Notes: generated by a model not told the origin, from the letters alone. Numbered from the stretch's first letter, positions 50,856 through 62,470 are shown. The stretch: 64,000 nucleotides of DNA from Acanthaster planci (GCF_001949145.1 NW_019091362.1:11705504-11769503); one strand, 5' to 3'. Translations and numbers: made by a program.

Positions 50856-53800
50856 CTGCAGCACGGGTGGGGAGAAAACAAAAGTGGCACGTCGATGTTG
50901 TTTGCAGATAACTTGGTCTTTTGTGTTTTACCATCAGCCCCACTTTGAAAAACACAATCTACTCTTTCGCTTATCAAATGAGCCGGGAAATCGAGAGGGC
51001 CCTTCTAGCCTCACGTTAACTGTTCGTTGACGGAGACATTACATACATGGAAGGGTGGGGCCTACCCTCTTCCCTGAAAAATTAAAGGAAGTAAATACGC
51101 AAATAATAGAGGGGAACAAATGAATCGGGAAGAAAACCACTAATTTTCTTGATTTCAGTTTTCAGTTTCTGCAATCTTTGGAAAGAATATGTTTTTATGG
51201 CAATATTGGGACAAGCAGTGCTTTGTTTGCACGTTCTCAGATAATTAGTTTTTTCTTTTGGAAAAAGCCTTTGTGTAAAAAGGGAGGGGCGGTTTTCATG
51301 CTCAAATTTGACTCGTCGTGTGTTTCTTTTGCTCAAGAAAAAGTTCGTGAGTAACAGTGGCCGGGCTCTTCTGAGAGAGGAAAGACGGAAGCAAGCGTTC
51401 CCGAAGGGAGCAGTTAACTCTTGCCTCTCTTCACTACGCCACTGGCTGGAAACAGAAGTTCAGATTGACTTTGATTTCACTACCTTGGTCGAAGACTTCG
51501 GGTTGAGGATGGCACAGCTGATTGTATTTTATTTGAAGAATTCCATTGCAGTAGTGGGGATAGCGAACCCTGCATGAAATACGTCCAAGATAGCCTTTAT
51601 GTCACCTTCTATATAATCAAAGGTTGTATTTACCATGATCGTTATGCACTGTTGAAAGAAAATGAATTATGCGGTTGACAAAATAGCAATAGGCATTACC
51701 AGCCTGGAAATTAACACATCAATGTCTTACAAGGCAAACTCCAATAGGTTCATGATGAGCTTTGGTAATTTCGAAATGCATTCAGATAAAAAAAAGCTAA
51801 TATCTCAAATGTGGTTGGGTTGTGAAGCTAATGAAAAAATCAGGTAAAAGAACTGTTACATTTTAAGCTGTTGAAGTGAATTTCATTTTAACCACAAAAA
51901 ACTGAATCTGTTTATTAAATATCGACTGATTTTTCCAATCTATTCTTGCGTCTCTCACAATTGTCAAAGGTGTCTTCTTTTAATCAATTATAGAAGCGAA
52001 ATGTTCCAGAAAAAGCTTGGGTATGAAAATCATTTTGTTAGAAACCATTTTTAAAGTAAAAACTGCCAAAAGGAGCAGTGACGATAAATTTCTTGACAAG
52101 ATCAGCAAAGTTGATGTCAAGGGTGTGAGCAAGCTCTTCCGTGTATACCTCCTGGCTGACAAATTACCCAAAATATCGAAGTCACTCACTGATCAATTTC
52201 AAAATAGTCAGAAACGATTCGGTTGCATATTCATGTAGAACTGTTGCTTTTGTTATTATTGACAAAAATATTGACGATTGAACGCATGCGAGCTGTTTTC
52301 CATTTTTCTTGCTGGTAACCAACGACAATAAGGCCATTTTAGTCAGAATGGCAGTCGACAGAGATATTGCCCCGTGAACATATGAAATATATGGCATATG
52401 AAATAGTGAGTCAGTGAACCTTATATGCAAATACTTAGCAGGATTTTTAAAGCCGTGTTTCATACATTCATGAATGACGCTCTAATTGCCAAGTGCTATA
52501 TTCTAGGGTCCTCATCAGATTCCAAAGCCCCTACGGTCTTTCATAAAACAGAGTTGTGTACTTTTCCCCTTATTAATGTACAATGACGTCACAAAAGTGG
52601 ATTTTTATAATTTTTTTTTCAAGCAGACTACAAGGTTACTTTACTTACAATATCCTTCCCTCTTTAGCATGCAGGTCCAGGAGGCCATTGATTTGTCGTA
52701 CTGTGAAGAAAGCAACAGAATAAGTGATAGTAAAAAAAAACTGAGGTAAAAGTCCCAAACATTTGTACTGGGCCAACGTTTCATTTGTTGGATTATTAAC
52801 ACCCCAAACCTGAATAGTATACAACAAAAAATATGAATAAATGCAATAAAAATATAAATAAAAACCANNNNNNNNNNNNNNNNNNNNNNNNNNNNNNNNN
52901 NNNNNNNNNNNNNNNNNNNNNNNNNNNNNNNNNNNNNNNNNNNNNNNNNNNNNNNNNNNNNNNNNNNNNNNNNNNNNNNNNNNNNNNNNNNNNNNNNNNN
53001 NNNNNNNNNNNNNNNNNNNNNNNNNNNNNNNNNNNNNNNNNNNNNNNNNNNNNNNNNNNNNNNNNNNNNNNNNNNNNNNNNNNNNNNNNNNNNNNNNNNN
53101 NNNNNNNNNNNNNNNNNNNNNNNNNNNNNNNNNNNNNNNNNNNNNNNNNNNNNNNNNNNNNNNNNNNNNNNNNNNNNNNNNNNNNNNNNNNNNNNNNNNN
53201 NNNNNNNNNNNNNNNNNNNNNNNNNNNNNNNNNNNNNNNNNNNNNNNNNNNNNNNNNNNNNNNNNNNNNNNNNNNNNNNNNNNNNNNNNNNNNNNNNNNN
53301 NNNNNNNNNNNNNNNNNNNNNNNNNNNNNNNNNNNNNNNNNNNNNNNNNNNNNNNNNNNNNNNNNNNNNNNNNNNNNNNNNNNNNNNNNNNNNNNNNNNN
53401 NNNNNNNNNNNNNNNNNNNNNNNNNNNNNNNNNNNNNNNNNNNNNNNNNNNNNNNNNNNNNNNNNNNNNNNNNNNNNNNNNNNNNNNNNNNNNNNNNNNN
53501 NNNNNNNNNNNNNNNNNNNNNNNNNNNNNNNNNNNNNNNNNNNNNNNNNNNNNNNNNNNNNNNNNNNNNNNNNNNNNNNNNNNNNNNNNNNNNNNNNNNN
53601 NNNNNNNNNNNNNNNNNNNNNNNNNNNNNNNNNNCCGAAATCCTCCGATTTAAATATAATTTCACTCACATCCTAGGGAGTTAAGGTCAACTAATAATTT
53701 GCAAACTATGCTTTCGAATTTTTCACAGCAAAGTGGCTGGGGATTGGTATTTTGAACTTGTATCAAAAAAATAATGCAACAGAAAACGCTTAAAGGAAAA

Positions 53801-54622
53801 TTATCCGTAGCTTCATCAGGGTGAGATCAGCCGGGGAGATGAGGGAATGTTGTAATGGGAATTTACTGTCGCGTACGATTGTGGTGCGATATTTAAAATG
53901 CCCCGCCATGGCATGGATGTCAGAGCGTGATTTGTAGCACTGAACGAAATATCAGGGTCTTCCAAATGCAAAAAAAATCGAAATTGAAAAATTTCAAAAT
54001 ATTAATGGCCTGTAGTATTAAAAGTCACGGTTATTTCAATAACTGGAGATCACAGGGCTGATAAATGCACTATATAACAAGCGAAATCTTAAGTCACAGT
54101 CATTCAGGTTGGCCTCAGCATGTCCTGAGTATTGACTCTCATCTTGCTGTTACGTGCTTAGGTACACATCCATAAAACACACATCCAAAAAAACAATAAC
54201 ATTTATTAACCGCTTTCTAGATGTACCCGATGTGCGCAAGCTCTCGTCCCGTGAACAGCTCGACGCGGCATTGAAGTCTCAGATTTGTTGGTATGCATTC
54301 TCTAAATGTCTTACAGACACGTAATTTGTTAGTCTTGTTCACGGGAGAGTACCCATGAGGGTTGGAATGGCAGGTAACCTGTAAGGTGCATGAGCTATGT
54401 CGTGTCGGCAGGCGAACATGGGAGGAAAGGTTTTTGTCGTCGTCCGTGCGCTCAGGGACCAGTTAGGCAGCTGTGAGCAAGGACACCATACGTCAGACGG
54501 TAATATAGAACCGAGATACGATTTATGGACGCAAAATCATGAGACGACACCAACAGGCCTACTTGAATAATTAACTCACCTGCAATGGCGCAAAGCAGCA
54601 GCGAAACGATGAATCGATTCAT
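50734..54622 (-). CDS. Relaxin-like peptide precursor (insulin superfamily), one exon missing
   Basis: Three minus-strand exons fit one secreted prohormone. 54622-54580 is a signal peptide, phase 1 out. 52700-52649 holds the end of a B chain with its second cysteine and a KR cleavage site, phase 0 in and phase 1 out. 50855-50734 holds the C-peptide, GKR cleavage site and A chain, phase 1 in. The A chain has the full insulin-family spacing CC-x3-C-x8-C and ends at its last cysteine, as relaxin-type peptides do. TCMLKR after SMASW resembles the B-chain end of starfish relaxin-like gonad-stimulating peptide as I remember it, and GCT in the A chain is also shared. The exon with the first B-chain cysteine was not found; the gap at 52868-53634 is the likely place. 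Gonadotropic function is inference. Confidence 0.75.
52649..52700 (-). CDS. Relaxin-like precursor: B-chain C-terminal exon
   Basis: A 52-nt exon with excellent splice sites (ctttcttcacag; TT|GTAAGT). Read in phase 0 it gives YDKSMASWTCMLKREGY, i.e. the second B-chain cysteine followed by a KR dibasic site. Its phase-1 end joins in frame to the A-chain exon; the classical insulin-family intron in the C-peptide is also phase 1. The first B-chain cysteine should lie about two residues upstream, in the preceding exon. Confidence 0.65.
52868..53634. other. Assembly gap (767 N)
   Basis: The gap lies between the signal-peptide exon and the B-chain exon of the minus-strand relaxin-like gene and could contain the missing exon. 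Frames that cross it are artefacts. Confidence 1.
54580..54622 (-). CDS. Relaxin-like precursor: signal-peptide exon
   Basis: ATG at 54622 opens MNRFIVSLLLCAIAG, a compact secretory leader interrupted in phase 1 by a consensus donor (GCAG|GTGAGT). Assignment to the relaxin-like gene rests on orientation, distance and the need for a leader; it could belong to another secreted protein. Confidence 0.5.
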
Positions 54623-55372
54623 GATGATGGTGGTTCTTGCAAGCTTTTGAACTAAGGGTATTAACAACAAAGGTGGCACTAGAAGCAGAAGTAAACACCA
54701 AGCCTCAGTATTGAAGATCGTGTCTTTATAAGCAATTTGGGCCCATTCCCAAGTTATCTAGGTCGAAATAAATGTACCAGGAAAAATCTTTGCCCCATTT
54801 CAAAGGGATAGTCTTGCGACATTTATTGTCCAACTGGGTAACAGTATTGGGAAACCTGAACTCTATATTAATTGGAAAGATCTTAACACAGTTTTGTATA
54901 ACAAAAGATGCTAAAGCTTTTTCTCATTTAATTTCAGGCTTCCAATTACCACTATGTCAAAAAGTAATTAAGGCCTTGACCGCTTTTTAATTTTAATCAT
55001 GGCAAGTCTAGACTGTGTTTACCTAGGTAAAACTACCAGCAGAACAAAATGTCTCACCCCCTAGAAAAGGAATTCATTACACATGATTAGGTTTCTATGT
55101 CATTGAATTCGTTCAAAATAATTATACTTCAGCATTGAAGTTGGGAACTTTTGCCATTTAATTGCATTTTGTGTTTACAGTAACTGGTTTGGGGGTTGAA
55201 AAATCCATGAGAATGGAAATGCCAGACGAAAAACGATGTATCCATTAAGAATTCATAAATTACATGAATAGGTCATGATGACGACACTAGTGCTTTAAAG
55301 GGGAGACTTTGGTTGTTATGCTGCTTTGTGTTTTAATTACTCCATCATCATGTGTAAATTTTCCTCTGACAG

Positions 55373-55835
55373 TTCCCTTTCAGGGGATCTGCAAGATTTC
55401 AACCCGATCAGACATGTACGTGAAGTTGCTTTGAAGTGTGGGTGTATAAAGTTGCATGACTTGTCACCTGAAGACGTCATCTGTCACATCATGGCGGTTT
55501 TCGTTTATATAACTTTCAGTTGCTAGATGCTTGGGTTTCAACTCAATTTGAGATAGAGCTTTGAACGGTAACTTTTAAGGTCACATGCCTTGTGAGTGGA
55601 TGAGGTGACAATCACACGATTACAATTTTTTTGTCTATAACATTTCCCTCTCCAGCTACTTGCAAGGTTTCCACCCAGTCGGACATGTACTTCAGAAGAT
55701 ATGAATGCACCTTTAATGCCACTTAACTTGTCACTTGTTGACGTCATCACGACATCTTGTCAATGTGTGACTATAACACGTGCCTCTCTAGCTACATGCA
55801 AGGTTTTAACCCAATTGGATATATACACGCATGAA
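55373..55835 (+). repeat. Degenerate repeat, about three units
   Basis: Units share 'gcaaggtttccaccca.tcggacatgtac', 'acttgtcac.tg..gacgtcat' and a preceding 'ctctccagct'. They lie at about 55373-55500, 55640-55760 and 55785-55835 (partial). Divergence is high and spacing is irregular. Confidence 0.6.
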
Positions 55836-58119
55836 AGTTTATAGAGCGCGAATTATTGTGACTCGTGGATACTTTAGGAGATTCGAATTTGAAGTCTGCA
55901 CGTCTCAGTGACGATTTATTTCTTGGACCCTATTTAGGGCACATTTTTACATTCTGTTGTTCTCAGATCTTTTCTGATTTGAGGGGAGGGTCGGTCAGTC
56001 AAAACAAAACATAAATAAACTTCCTTTAAAAAAATCCATGCTGCTGCCATAATGACTGAATAAACCAGGCAAAGTGCACTTGGGTACTTGTCGCTTGTTT
56101 TTAGATTGATCGAGTATCATCAGTGTTTTACTTTCTTGCTGAGTACAAAGAATATTTTGTTGGTATACAACACAAAACTTCGTTGGAGTCACTGTCAAGA
56201 CACCGTACGTTGTTCGTGTATGCACTGTACATACAAGGGTATAAAACATCTCGGTTTTTTTTCCTATAGCGCTCCGTACATATTGTACACAGGGAACGAC
56301 ACGAGCACTTCTCGGTCTGATAGCAATGCTGTACCGAGGATTTCGACTGCCGTTGCATTGTGTTTGGGCAAAATCATATCGCACATGCAAATTTTCAGAG
56401 CTGCTTTGTACGGGTCATCACAATCTGCTATTTTTATAGCTAAGGTCCTGTCATCAAGGTCAGTAAAAAAAAAACCAAAAAAAAAAATTAGGTCGGAAAT
56501 GACAACCACAGAATTTAAAAGGGTGTTTTTAAGCATGGGGACTTGAAATTTTGCTGGGAATTTACCACCAAACGAACTGCTCCTAGGCTTAGCCTGCCGT
56601 TCGTTAGCTGATATCACCACTTGTGTCAGGGTAACCGCTCATCCTTGCAAATGGTTAATGTAACCGTCTAGAGCAGGACACAGAGAAATATAAATAAATA
56701 ATTGTTGTTGTTGTTGATCAGCTTTTATTGTTTAACAATAATTTTGTTTGGCCAAACAATTCAATTAGTCTACAGTCACAGTTTAAAATTTAAAAGGATA
56801 TGATCCAGCTGGTCAGTCAAGGAATACACCACAATAGGGCCTTATTTCAGTTTGCGCAAACAACATGGCCGGCCGGCAAAGCAAAACAATCTATATTCAG
56901 ACAGTCTTTGGAGACTGAGATCTTGTCTGGATCTCCACTTCTCTACTGCAGACTGGGCTGAAAACTCCCACAAGGTCAACTTGTCCAGCATGCCAATATT
57001 CATCCACGGGAATATGTATTAACAAGTACAGTTTGAATTGCATTATCCATGCATCACATTCTTTAAACACATGTAATACATCTTTAGCATTTTAACTTCT
57101 TTTTAACTAACACCCAATCACTTTAATCGTATGTACCGGCATTTTGGTAAGTAGCATATCTCATTATTCCCGTTTACCTACTACACATGTGCATGTGTGC
57201 ACCAACGTGCATACAAAGGTGAACTAACTCTAACTCACTCTGGTTATATCAAACGTTGCCTGTGAAGCATAAATCATTGAGGTTTATATCCTTTGTTTAA
57301 AGACAAAATGACATATAATAAAAAAGGTACTGATGTTAAGACTGTTACTCTGCATATTTTTCTAATCAATGTTGGCAATCAAGATCATGTAATGCACTTG
57401 CGTCTCAAATATACTAGAGCAGACTAAAAGTACTAGAGTTTATGCAGCATGAAAAGTCATGAACTTAATCCCTCCTAAACAACATGATGATCACAAACCT
57501 GAGAGCCAACAGTATGCTGAGCAGCACAAATGGATTTTAATTTAAACACCTATCCGTCGATGCTTGGAGCAAAAATATTTTTTGACACGATGTCTAAGGA
57601 TTTACTTGAACACAACTTTCAGCGATAACCAACATTAATAAGCAGTGAACGGCAGGTTGAGCTTTTTTCGCTAGAGGGCGCTATTTACTATTTTACTGTA
57701 CGCGACTCTTGGAAAGCAGGCGGTTAGGCTTATATTAAAAAATATATTTGTGGGGTCAGGCCAGGTCAATTCCATCTCCGATCAGGCCGGTTTACTGGGT
57801 CCGCCACAACAGATGTCAGTTGCCTCGCCACAATATTCCTCAGATGTTTTATTTGTCACAAGTGAGACCCTGTTTTCATGTCCGACATTTGAGCTGAGCA
57901 ACTAGCAGCGCAACCCTTGCATGCTACAAATGGCAAGCAAGCCGATTTGTCGACTTGGTCGAGCGATTTAAAAGCATTAACCTACCCCTTGTCGGCAACT
58001 GCACTGTTCGCAGATTCCTTCAAACCGGCCATTCTGCTTAATACCAAACACAGCCACTTTTGAAACCCCATGCGTTCTTCCATCTGTTCGTGCAAAAACC
58101 TAAACGAGGAGGTAGTTAT

Positions 58120-58225
58120 GTGATTCAGTACATCTTGCGTTGCGTTGGGTATTACGTCGCATGAAGCACAACGCGACGCACGACACAACCCACAACGCAA
58201 CAACGCGTCGTGTGCTGTCGTGCTT
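58120..58225. repeat. ACGCAAC-rich inverted tract
   Basis: Short ACGCAAC, GCGTTG and CGACGC words recur on both strands in about 100 bp, giving hairpin potential. It could be a transposon end. It overlaps a minus-strand frame of 83 codons that has no recognised motif. Confidence 0.4.
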
Positions 58226-58621
58226 TGCTTCATAGTGTTTAGAGAGGGCGCCTATATTATTTCTTTTATTTCCATCCGTTGTGCTTGCATAGTACATGCT
58301 ACAGGGAGCAGGCATTAAAAATGTATCGTTCTTTTCATGCATCCTTCCTTATATTGTGTTTTCGTGACGAGTGAGTTGTTGAAGAAAAGGCTTTTTTGTT
58401 GTTGTTTGGGATTTTTATATCAAATGTAATTAGAAAGAGCGTTGTCTCCAGGAAATAAATAACAGTTAAGTCAGCCACAACAATATTTTAGCTTTTCCTG
58501 CTCTAATTCTGTAAATTTTGTAAATCCATTCTAAGAATAATGCATCAATCATTATTAGGTGCTTGCTAATTTAACATGCGGATCTGATAGGTATTTATGT
58601 TCGTGGCCAATCTGTACTGTG

Positions 58622-58745
58622 AATATATTATGGTGTGGGTATAGGCAATGAGTTCCGGAGCACGAACCCGCGGGGAGCAGAAGTGCTTGCACCCATGACC
58701 GTAGGTTGAAAGACACAAGAGTGGGTCAGGACGCAGTACATACGC
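58622..58745 (-). repeat. SINE-like dispersed repeat, copy 2
   Basis: Second copy of the repeat at 48726-48860, with 'gcacgaaccc', 'ggagcagaag' and 'cacccatg' in the same order. The minus strand again shows a B-box-like GGGTTCGTGCTCC. Confidence 0.4.
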
Positions 58746-59091
58746 AACAAGTTTTCTTTCCATGAGTAGTAGGCGTAGGACGTTCTTTTTCAGCCCCTCT
58801 TTTCACGCTTTTCCCCGAAACCTCGATGACCCCATCGACTGTTACCCCGTATACCTTATCGACCTTTTTCAAAACTGTCCAAAACACAAATTCTCTAAAA
58901 GCACTTTTCATTTTCGTAAAACCCCTCCTATACCTCATCGACGGTTTTCAACCTTTTTAAAAAAAGGGGTTTTAAAAAAAGAAAGAACCAACTCCCCCAG
59001 GACTTCCCTACTTACCCGTGACTTCCCCAGGATGTCCCCATGTAACTCATGACTTCCCCGGACTTCGATACTTCTTGGAAAATTTACTGCC

Positions 59092-59418
59092 CCGATAAAA
59101 AAAAAACCAACGTCAATTGTCTTTTATGCAAAAACATGAGTCAATCCGTTAACGTGGTAGATGCAACGTGATTGTAGAGGGTGTTCAGGTTCTTTTTGCA
59201 TCGGCTGATGTCATGACTGTAAAAACTGTGACGATTACAAACGTTGCGCAGATTATCGCTTGCAATAAAGGTGCTGATGTGATAGTTGTATTGAATGCGT
59301 TAACTGCAACGACTGTACTTTTTGCATTAACTGCAATGACTTGCACGGTGAATCGTTTTTAAAATGTCTAAATGAGAAAAAGAAATGGCCGCGGTTGCTA
59401 TTAAAAGATGTGATTTAG
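59092..59418 (+). pseudogene. Cys-rich protein, copy 1 (broken)
   Basis: The 5' part (TNVNCLLCKNMSQSVNVVDA) matches copy 2 at 59765 almost word for word. A frame change near 59170 then leads to a run of CxxC and NC..C units (for example CHDCKNCDDYKRC and CVNCNDCTFC), interrupted by several stops. The pattern suggests a zinc-binding or disulphide-rich protein; the family is not recognised. No start codon is visible at the expected place. Confidence 0.6.
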
Positions 59419-59716
59419 AACGTCAGACGATCCCGAGCCAGAATCTGTCTTGGATGAAGAAACTGACTTGGATGTAGACCTGAGGAAACTAGACTTAATA
59501 ATTGAATATAACAAAGATGTTGACGTAGACCTTGACGTAGACGAAGAAGACGAACACGAATACCTTAACGAAGATCTCCCATTTTTCTATTTCGCACTTG
59601 TAGCAGCTATAGAAGACAGTTACACACGTGCAGTAGCTGATGATCTAAACAGATGCTTAAATAGGGGATTTCACATCATTCGTTTCAAATATGATTCTAT
59701 AGGCGCGGTAAAATGA
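59408..59716 (+). pseudogene. Acidic protein, disabled by an early stop
   Basis: An ATG at 59408 is followed immediately by TGA, then an uninterrupted frame of about 100 codons. The first half is extremely acidic (for example DVDVDLDVDEEDEHEY). The second half is hydrophobic/aromatic, then basic (FFYFALVAAIEDSYTR, RGFHIIRFKYDS). Its start overlaps the end of Cys-rich copy 1. Function unknown; the composition resembles DNA- or protein-mimicking viral acidic proteins only in a general way. Confidence 0.5.
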
Positions 59717-59764
59717 GTCGTGAAAAAATGAAATTAAATTTATAAAAACTATTATAAAATAGAG

Positions 59765-60155
59765 ATGATAAACCAAAAACCCAACGTCAATTGTTTCTTT
59801 TGCAAAGACATGGTTGAATCAGTTAATTTAGTAGACGCAGTTGGTTGCATGCACTGTTTTAATTCTTACAATTTATTTGAATCTATCGATTGCAACAAGT
59901 GTCGCAACTGTCACAAATGTCACAACTGCAGATAATGCACCCGGTGTTCGACGTGTGACGAATATGGCGAATGTGTAAATTGTGTATTTTGTTTTAATTC
60001 CTACGACTGCGAAAATTCAAATGCTTTAGACAGCTCAGAGCTTTAATTGCCGTCTGTTATCAAGACGTAACCAGGGAGACTGCAGAAACTGTAAAAGACC
60101 TGTTTCAAATCTCGGAGAAACACTGGGCAATGTTGTTAAAAGTGTAACTTTTTAA
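59765..60155 (+). pseudogene. Cys-rich protein, copy 2 (broken)
   Basis: ATG at 59765 opens MINQKPNVNCFFCKDMVES, the same beginning as copy 1. Repeated CxxC pairs follow (CRNCHKCHNC), with a TAA at 59933. The same frame continues (CSTCDEYGECVNC) to 60046, and a shifted frame with GDCRNCKRPV ends at 60155. So one gene of about 130 codons carries one nonsense and one frameshift change. Copies 1 and 2 are a tandem duplication that flanks the acidic gene. Confidence 0.6.
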
Positions 60156-60183
60156 AAACCGTTTATATTAAAACAGACTGCAG

Positions 60184-60421
60184 ATGGAAACGCATTCTTT
60201 TTATTTAACCGAAGGCGAGCAGACGTTTGAATGAGAAAATCAATCGATAATGTAAAGGCCATAAAAACATTAAAGTCAGAAAGGTAAGTTTCCATCCAGG
60301 TTACTTCAACGTTACAAAATCCACCAAAATCAAATTGCAAACTCAAGTTGAAGGAAGTCCTGCAGAAAGTAGGCCTGAAGAAGTTAGAGAAGCAAAACAA
60401 CTGAGGCCTGGAGAGCGTGAA
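60184..60421 (+). pseudogene. Small protein, frameshifted
   Basis: ATG at 60184 opens METHSFYLTEGEQTF and stops at 60234. A different frame then reads VSFHPGYFNVTKSTKIKLQT from about 60290 and stays open into the next gene. The composition is that of a small beta-rich protein. I have a vague memory of similar 'PGY.N..K.TKI.L' segments in repeated invertebrate genes, not strong enough to name it. Confidence 0.4.
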
Positions 60422-60988
60422 ATGGCTGACTCACCAGTACCAGATGCATCAACCAACAAGGATGTAATAGAAGCACTTGAACTGGCAGTACCATTTTCAG
60501 AATTAGAGGCAGACACTCTGGTTTTATTTTATGACTTCATGAGAGATAACTTTCGAGCTTACGAAGCAGGAAATCTAGAAAAATTTAGCAACTCAGTTAA
60601 CTAAAAAATAAATGACCTTGAGAATAAAATAAATATTTGAATGTGCCAACGTATATTATTACCAGCAATACAAGCTGAAGCATTGGATAAAGAGAAAGAT
60701 GGCACAATAATCTATCTTCTACTTTTAATTCAAGGACGATTGGAGACTTATGTAGAAGCCCGCCGCACCGCTTTTGAATTTATTCAAGAAGGATTTTTAG
60801 GCGCCAACAACGAAGAAAGAACGAGACACATTAGAGCCGCTGAAACTGATGACAGAACCACTCCCTTAGTGACGGCTTCTGGATCTAACGCCCTGGTGAT
60901 GCATCGGTTGCACAAAAGAGAAACGCCTGCAGATATTTTGCAAGGAGGAGAACGCGGGAACATCGTTATTCCACCCAGGTTTTACTAA
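60422..60988 (+). pseudogene. Helical protein of ~188 codons with two in-frame stops
   Basis: From MADSPVPDAS at 60422 one frame runs to 60988, broken only by TAA (60602-60604) and TGA (60638-60640). Both halves are predominantly helical and charged; the second contains LLPAIQAEALDKEKDGT and ends in IVIPPRFY. It may have been a single protein or two overlapping ones. No domain recognised. Confidence 0.5.
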
Positions 60989-61027
60989 GTTGATTGGTTT
61001 GATTTTATTTTAAACGTTATTCCATGT

Positions 61028-61237
61028 GTGGGATTTAAAGTTCATGAGAAGTCAAACTTGGTGACAATAATGATAACAGATTTAAATCTCAGATTAAAGT
61101 TGGGTAAGGAAATCGGTAAGCTGTTGAATTTACCGAGAGGTAGGCTCGTTCCAAACGTTATCTACAAGGGGAAGATAAAAACAAATCCCTTTCAGGAACT
61201 TTGGCTACACTACCAAGAAATAAACAACCACTTTTAA
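61028..61237 (+). CDS. Small basic open frame, unrecognised
   Basis: An open frame of about 69 codons with a basic, helix-prone centre (LRLKLGKEIGKLLNLPRGR). No ATG fits its beginning well; the nearest ATG (61024) is in another frame and stops at once. It may be a decayed nuclear or DNA-binding protein of the element. Confidence 0.3.
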   Translation: MGFKVHEKSNLVTIMITDLNLRLKLGKEIGKLLNLPRGRLVPNVIYKGKIKTNPFQELWLHYQEINNHF

Positions 61238-61352
61238 TTACTTCAACGGGCGACCTTCCTGTACCGCGTCAGACCTGAGCAAAATCGCAAATTTTTAACA
61301 TTTTTTAAAAGACGTATATTTTAAAAAGACGGCAAAAAAAATCGAGTCAAAC

Positions 61353-62376
61353 ATGTACCCCAGGCCCAGAGTTAAACTCGGCCGAACAGGCAGAAACTAA
61401 AGTCTACAGGCTCACAAAAGATCGAAGAAATCAAATCACAGATTTTAAAAGAGCGTGACGCACGCGAAAAAAAATAATAAAGCGAGTGCTCACTGCACTC
61501 GGTTACGTAGAATACGGTGTAGAAGCATTGGGTGTCACTTCGGCCGCCGTTGGAATCCATGCTCTATTGGGCAGGGTGCACGATACAGGTGGCACAGGCC
61601 ACGTACCGGTCCCAGGCAAAAATTATGACGCCATTGACTTACACGTACCAAACGCCATATACGCAGGATCTACTTTTATGGGCTTCGGTTGGGCTAAACC
61701 GCCAAAAGGGTCTTGTCACGCGAGTACCTGTACTGTAGCTTGGGTTACGCAATCTGATGCCGTCACGTTGGCGTGGTGGGAGTATATTTCCCAAAAGAGT
61801 AAACTAACAGACGCAGGCGTCGCAAAAGTAAACGAATCGATCCGAGCTTACGTATACGCGTTGCTGGGTGCCCAGGCTCAAACAAGGACTAGCGTTATAG
61901 CACCTGGCACGGGATGAGGCGCTCTACAGCAGTTTATTACGATCGTGCAATCGTTGATTAATTCGGTGCAAAATTTAAAACAATCCATTAACGAATTTCA
62001 AGATTCTTTGCAGTACGCAGAAACGCAGTTGAATTCGAGCTTCCACCCGATTTATACTTGGTACCCTCTGACATGGACTTAGAAATCAGCACGTTTAAAG
62101 GTTACAACAACAATTTGAAAATTGCTACCAAAGACATGCGGACGGGTTATGTCCCGACATAACTCTAGCGGAGTGCCGGTTATAGATCCGCCATCAGATT
62201 GTGCAGATCCCGACCAAGTAGAAAAAGCAGACCCCACACCGCCTTTGCCAATACTAAAGTCTCAGCCACAGGAAAAGAAACCTTTAGACATGCACAACAA
62301 AGAAAAACTGTCTTTAACCGTAAAAGCTTCTGCCGTTGGTGGACTCGGCTTTATGTTGTACAAAGTAAAGACTTAA
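61353..62376 (+). pseudogene. Broken gene(s) for a Gly/Ala-rich protein with membrane-like segments
   Basis: Coding-like sequence starts at MYPRPRV (61353), shifts frame by about 61375, and meets a TGA near 61455. It then stays open from 61486 to 61917 (GYVEYGVEALGVTSAAVGIH; NYDAIDLHVPNAIYAG). After the TGA at 61915-61917 the same frame continues through a coiled-coil-like stretch (LQQFITIVQSLINSVQNLK). A further frame carries DLYLVPSDMDLEIS. The last open part, 62122-62376, is proline-rich and ends in a short hydrophobic segment (SAVGGLGFMLY). It may represent one or two proteins of a virus-like particle; unproven. Confidence 0.45.
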
Positions 62377-62412
62377 ATTAAAACAGAAAAGTAAACAGTA
62401 AAGTAAACAGAA

Positions 62413-62470
62413 GAATAAAAGGCAAAAAACTTTCATTAAACTTTAATCTTTTTGCCCAAAATTTCATTAA
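62413..62470. terminator. Convergent 3' ends: AATAAA and hairpin
   Basis: AATAAA at about 62413 follows the plus-strand genes. 'ggcaaaaa' and 'tttttgcc' form an inverted repeat around 62421-62460, exactly where plus and minus genes meet. This fits a shared transcription-termination or polyadenylation region. Confidence 0.4.

Larger units (their letters stand above)
54690..58620. other. Intergenic region, repeats only
   Basis: No gene recognised. It includes the degenerate tandem repeat at 55373-55835, an ACGCAAC-rich tract near 58120-58220, and overlapping opposing frames at 55995-56620 that show no motif. A CTAGAGGGCGC word at about 57672 resembles a CTCF core. Confidence 0.4.

Noticed and set aside
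52649-52700. C-type lysozyme exon (SMASWTCMLKREGY resembles the 'SLANW.CLAK.ES' region)
   Set aside because: The phase-1 junction to an exon with a complete insulin-family A chain, and the KR site right after the cysteine, fit a relaxin B chain better; no lysozyme 'DYGI.QIN' exon was seen.
52641-53684. Frames of 283-342 codons around 52.6-53.7 kb
   Set aside because: They cross the 767-N gap; only the short segments beside it are real sequence.
55995-56620. Opposing frames of 118-152 codons
   Set aside because: They overlap on both strands, lack motifs and splice context, and include low-complexity lysine runs.
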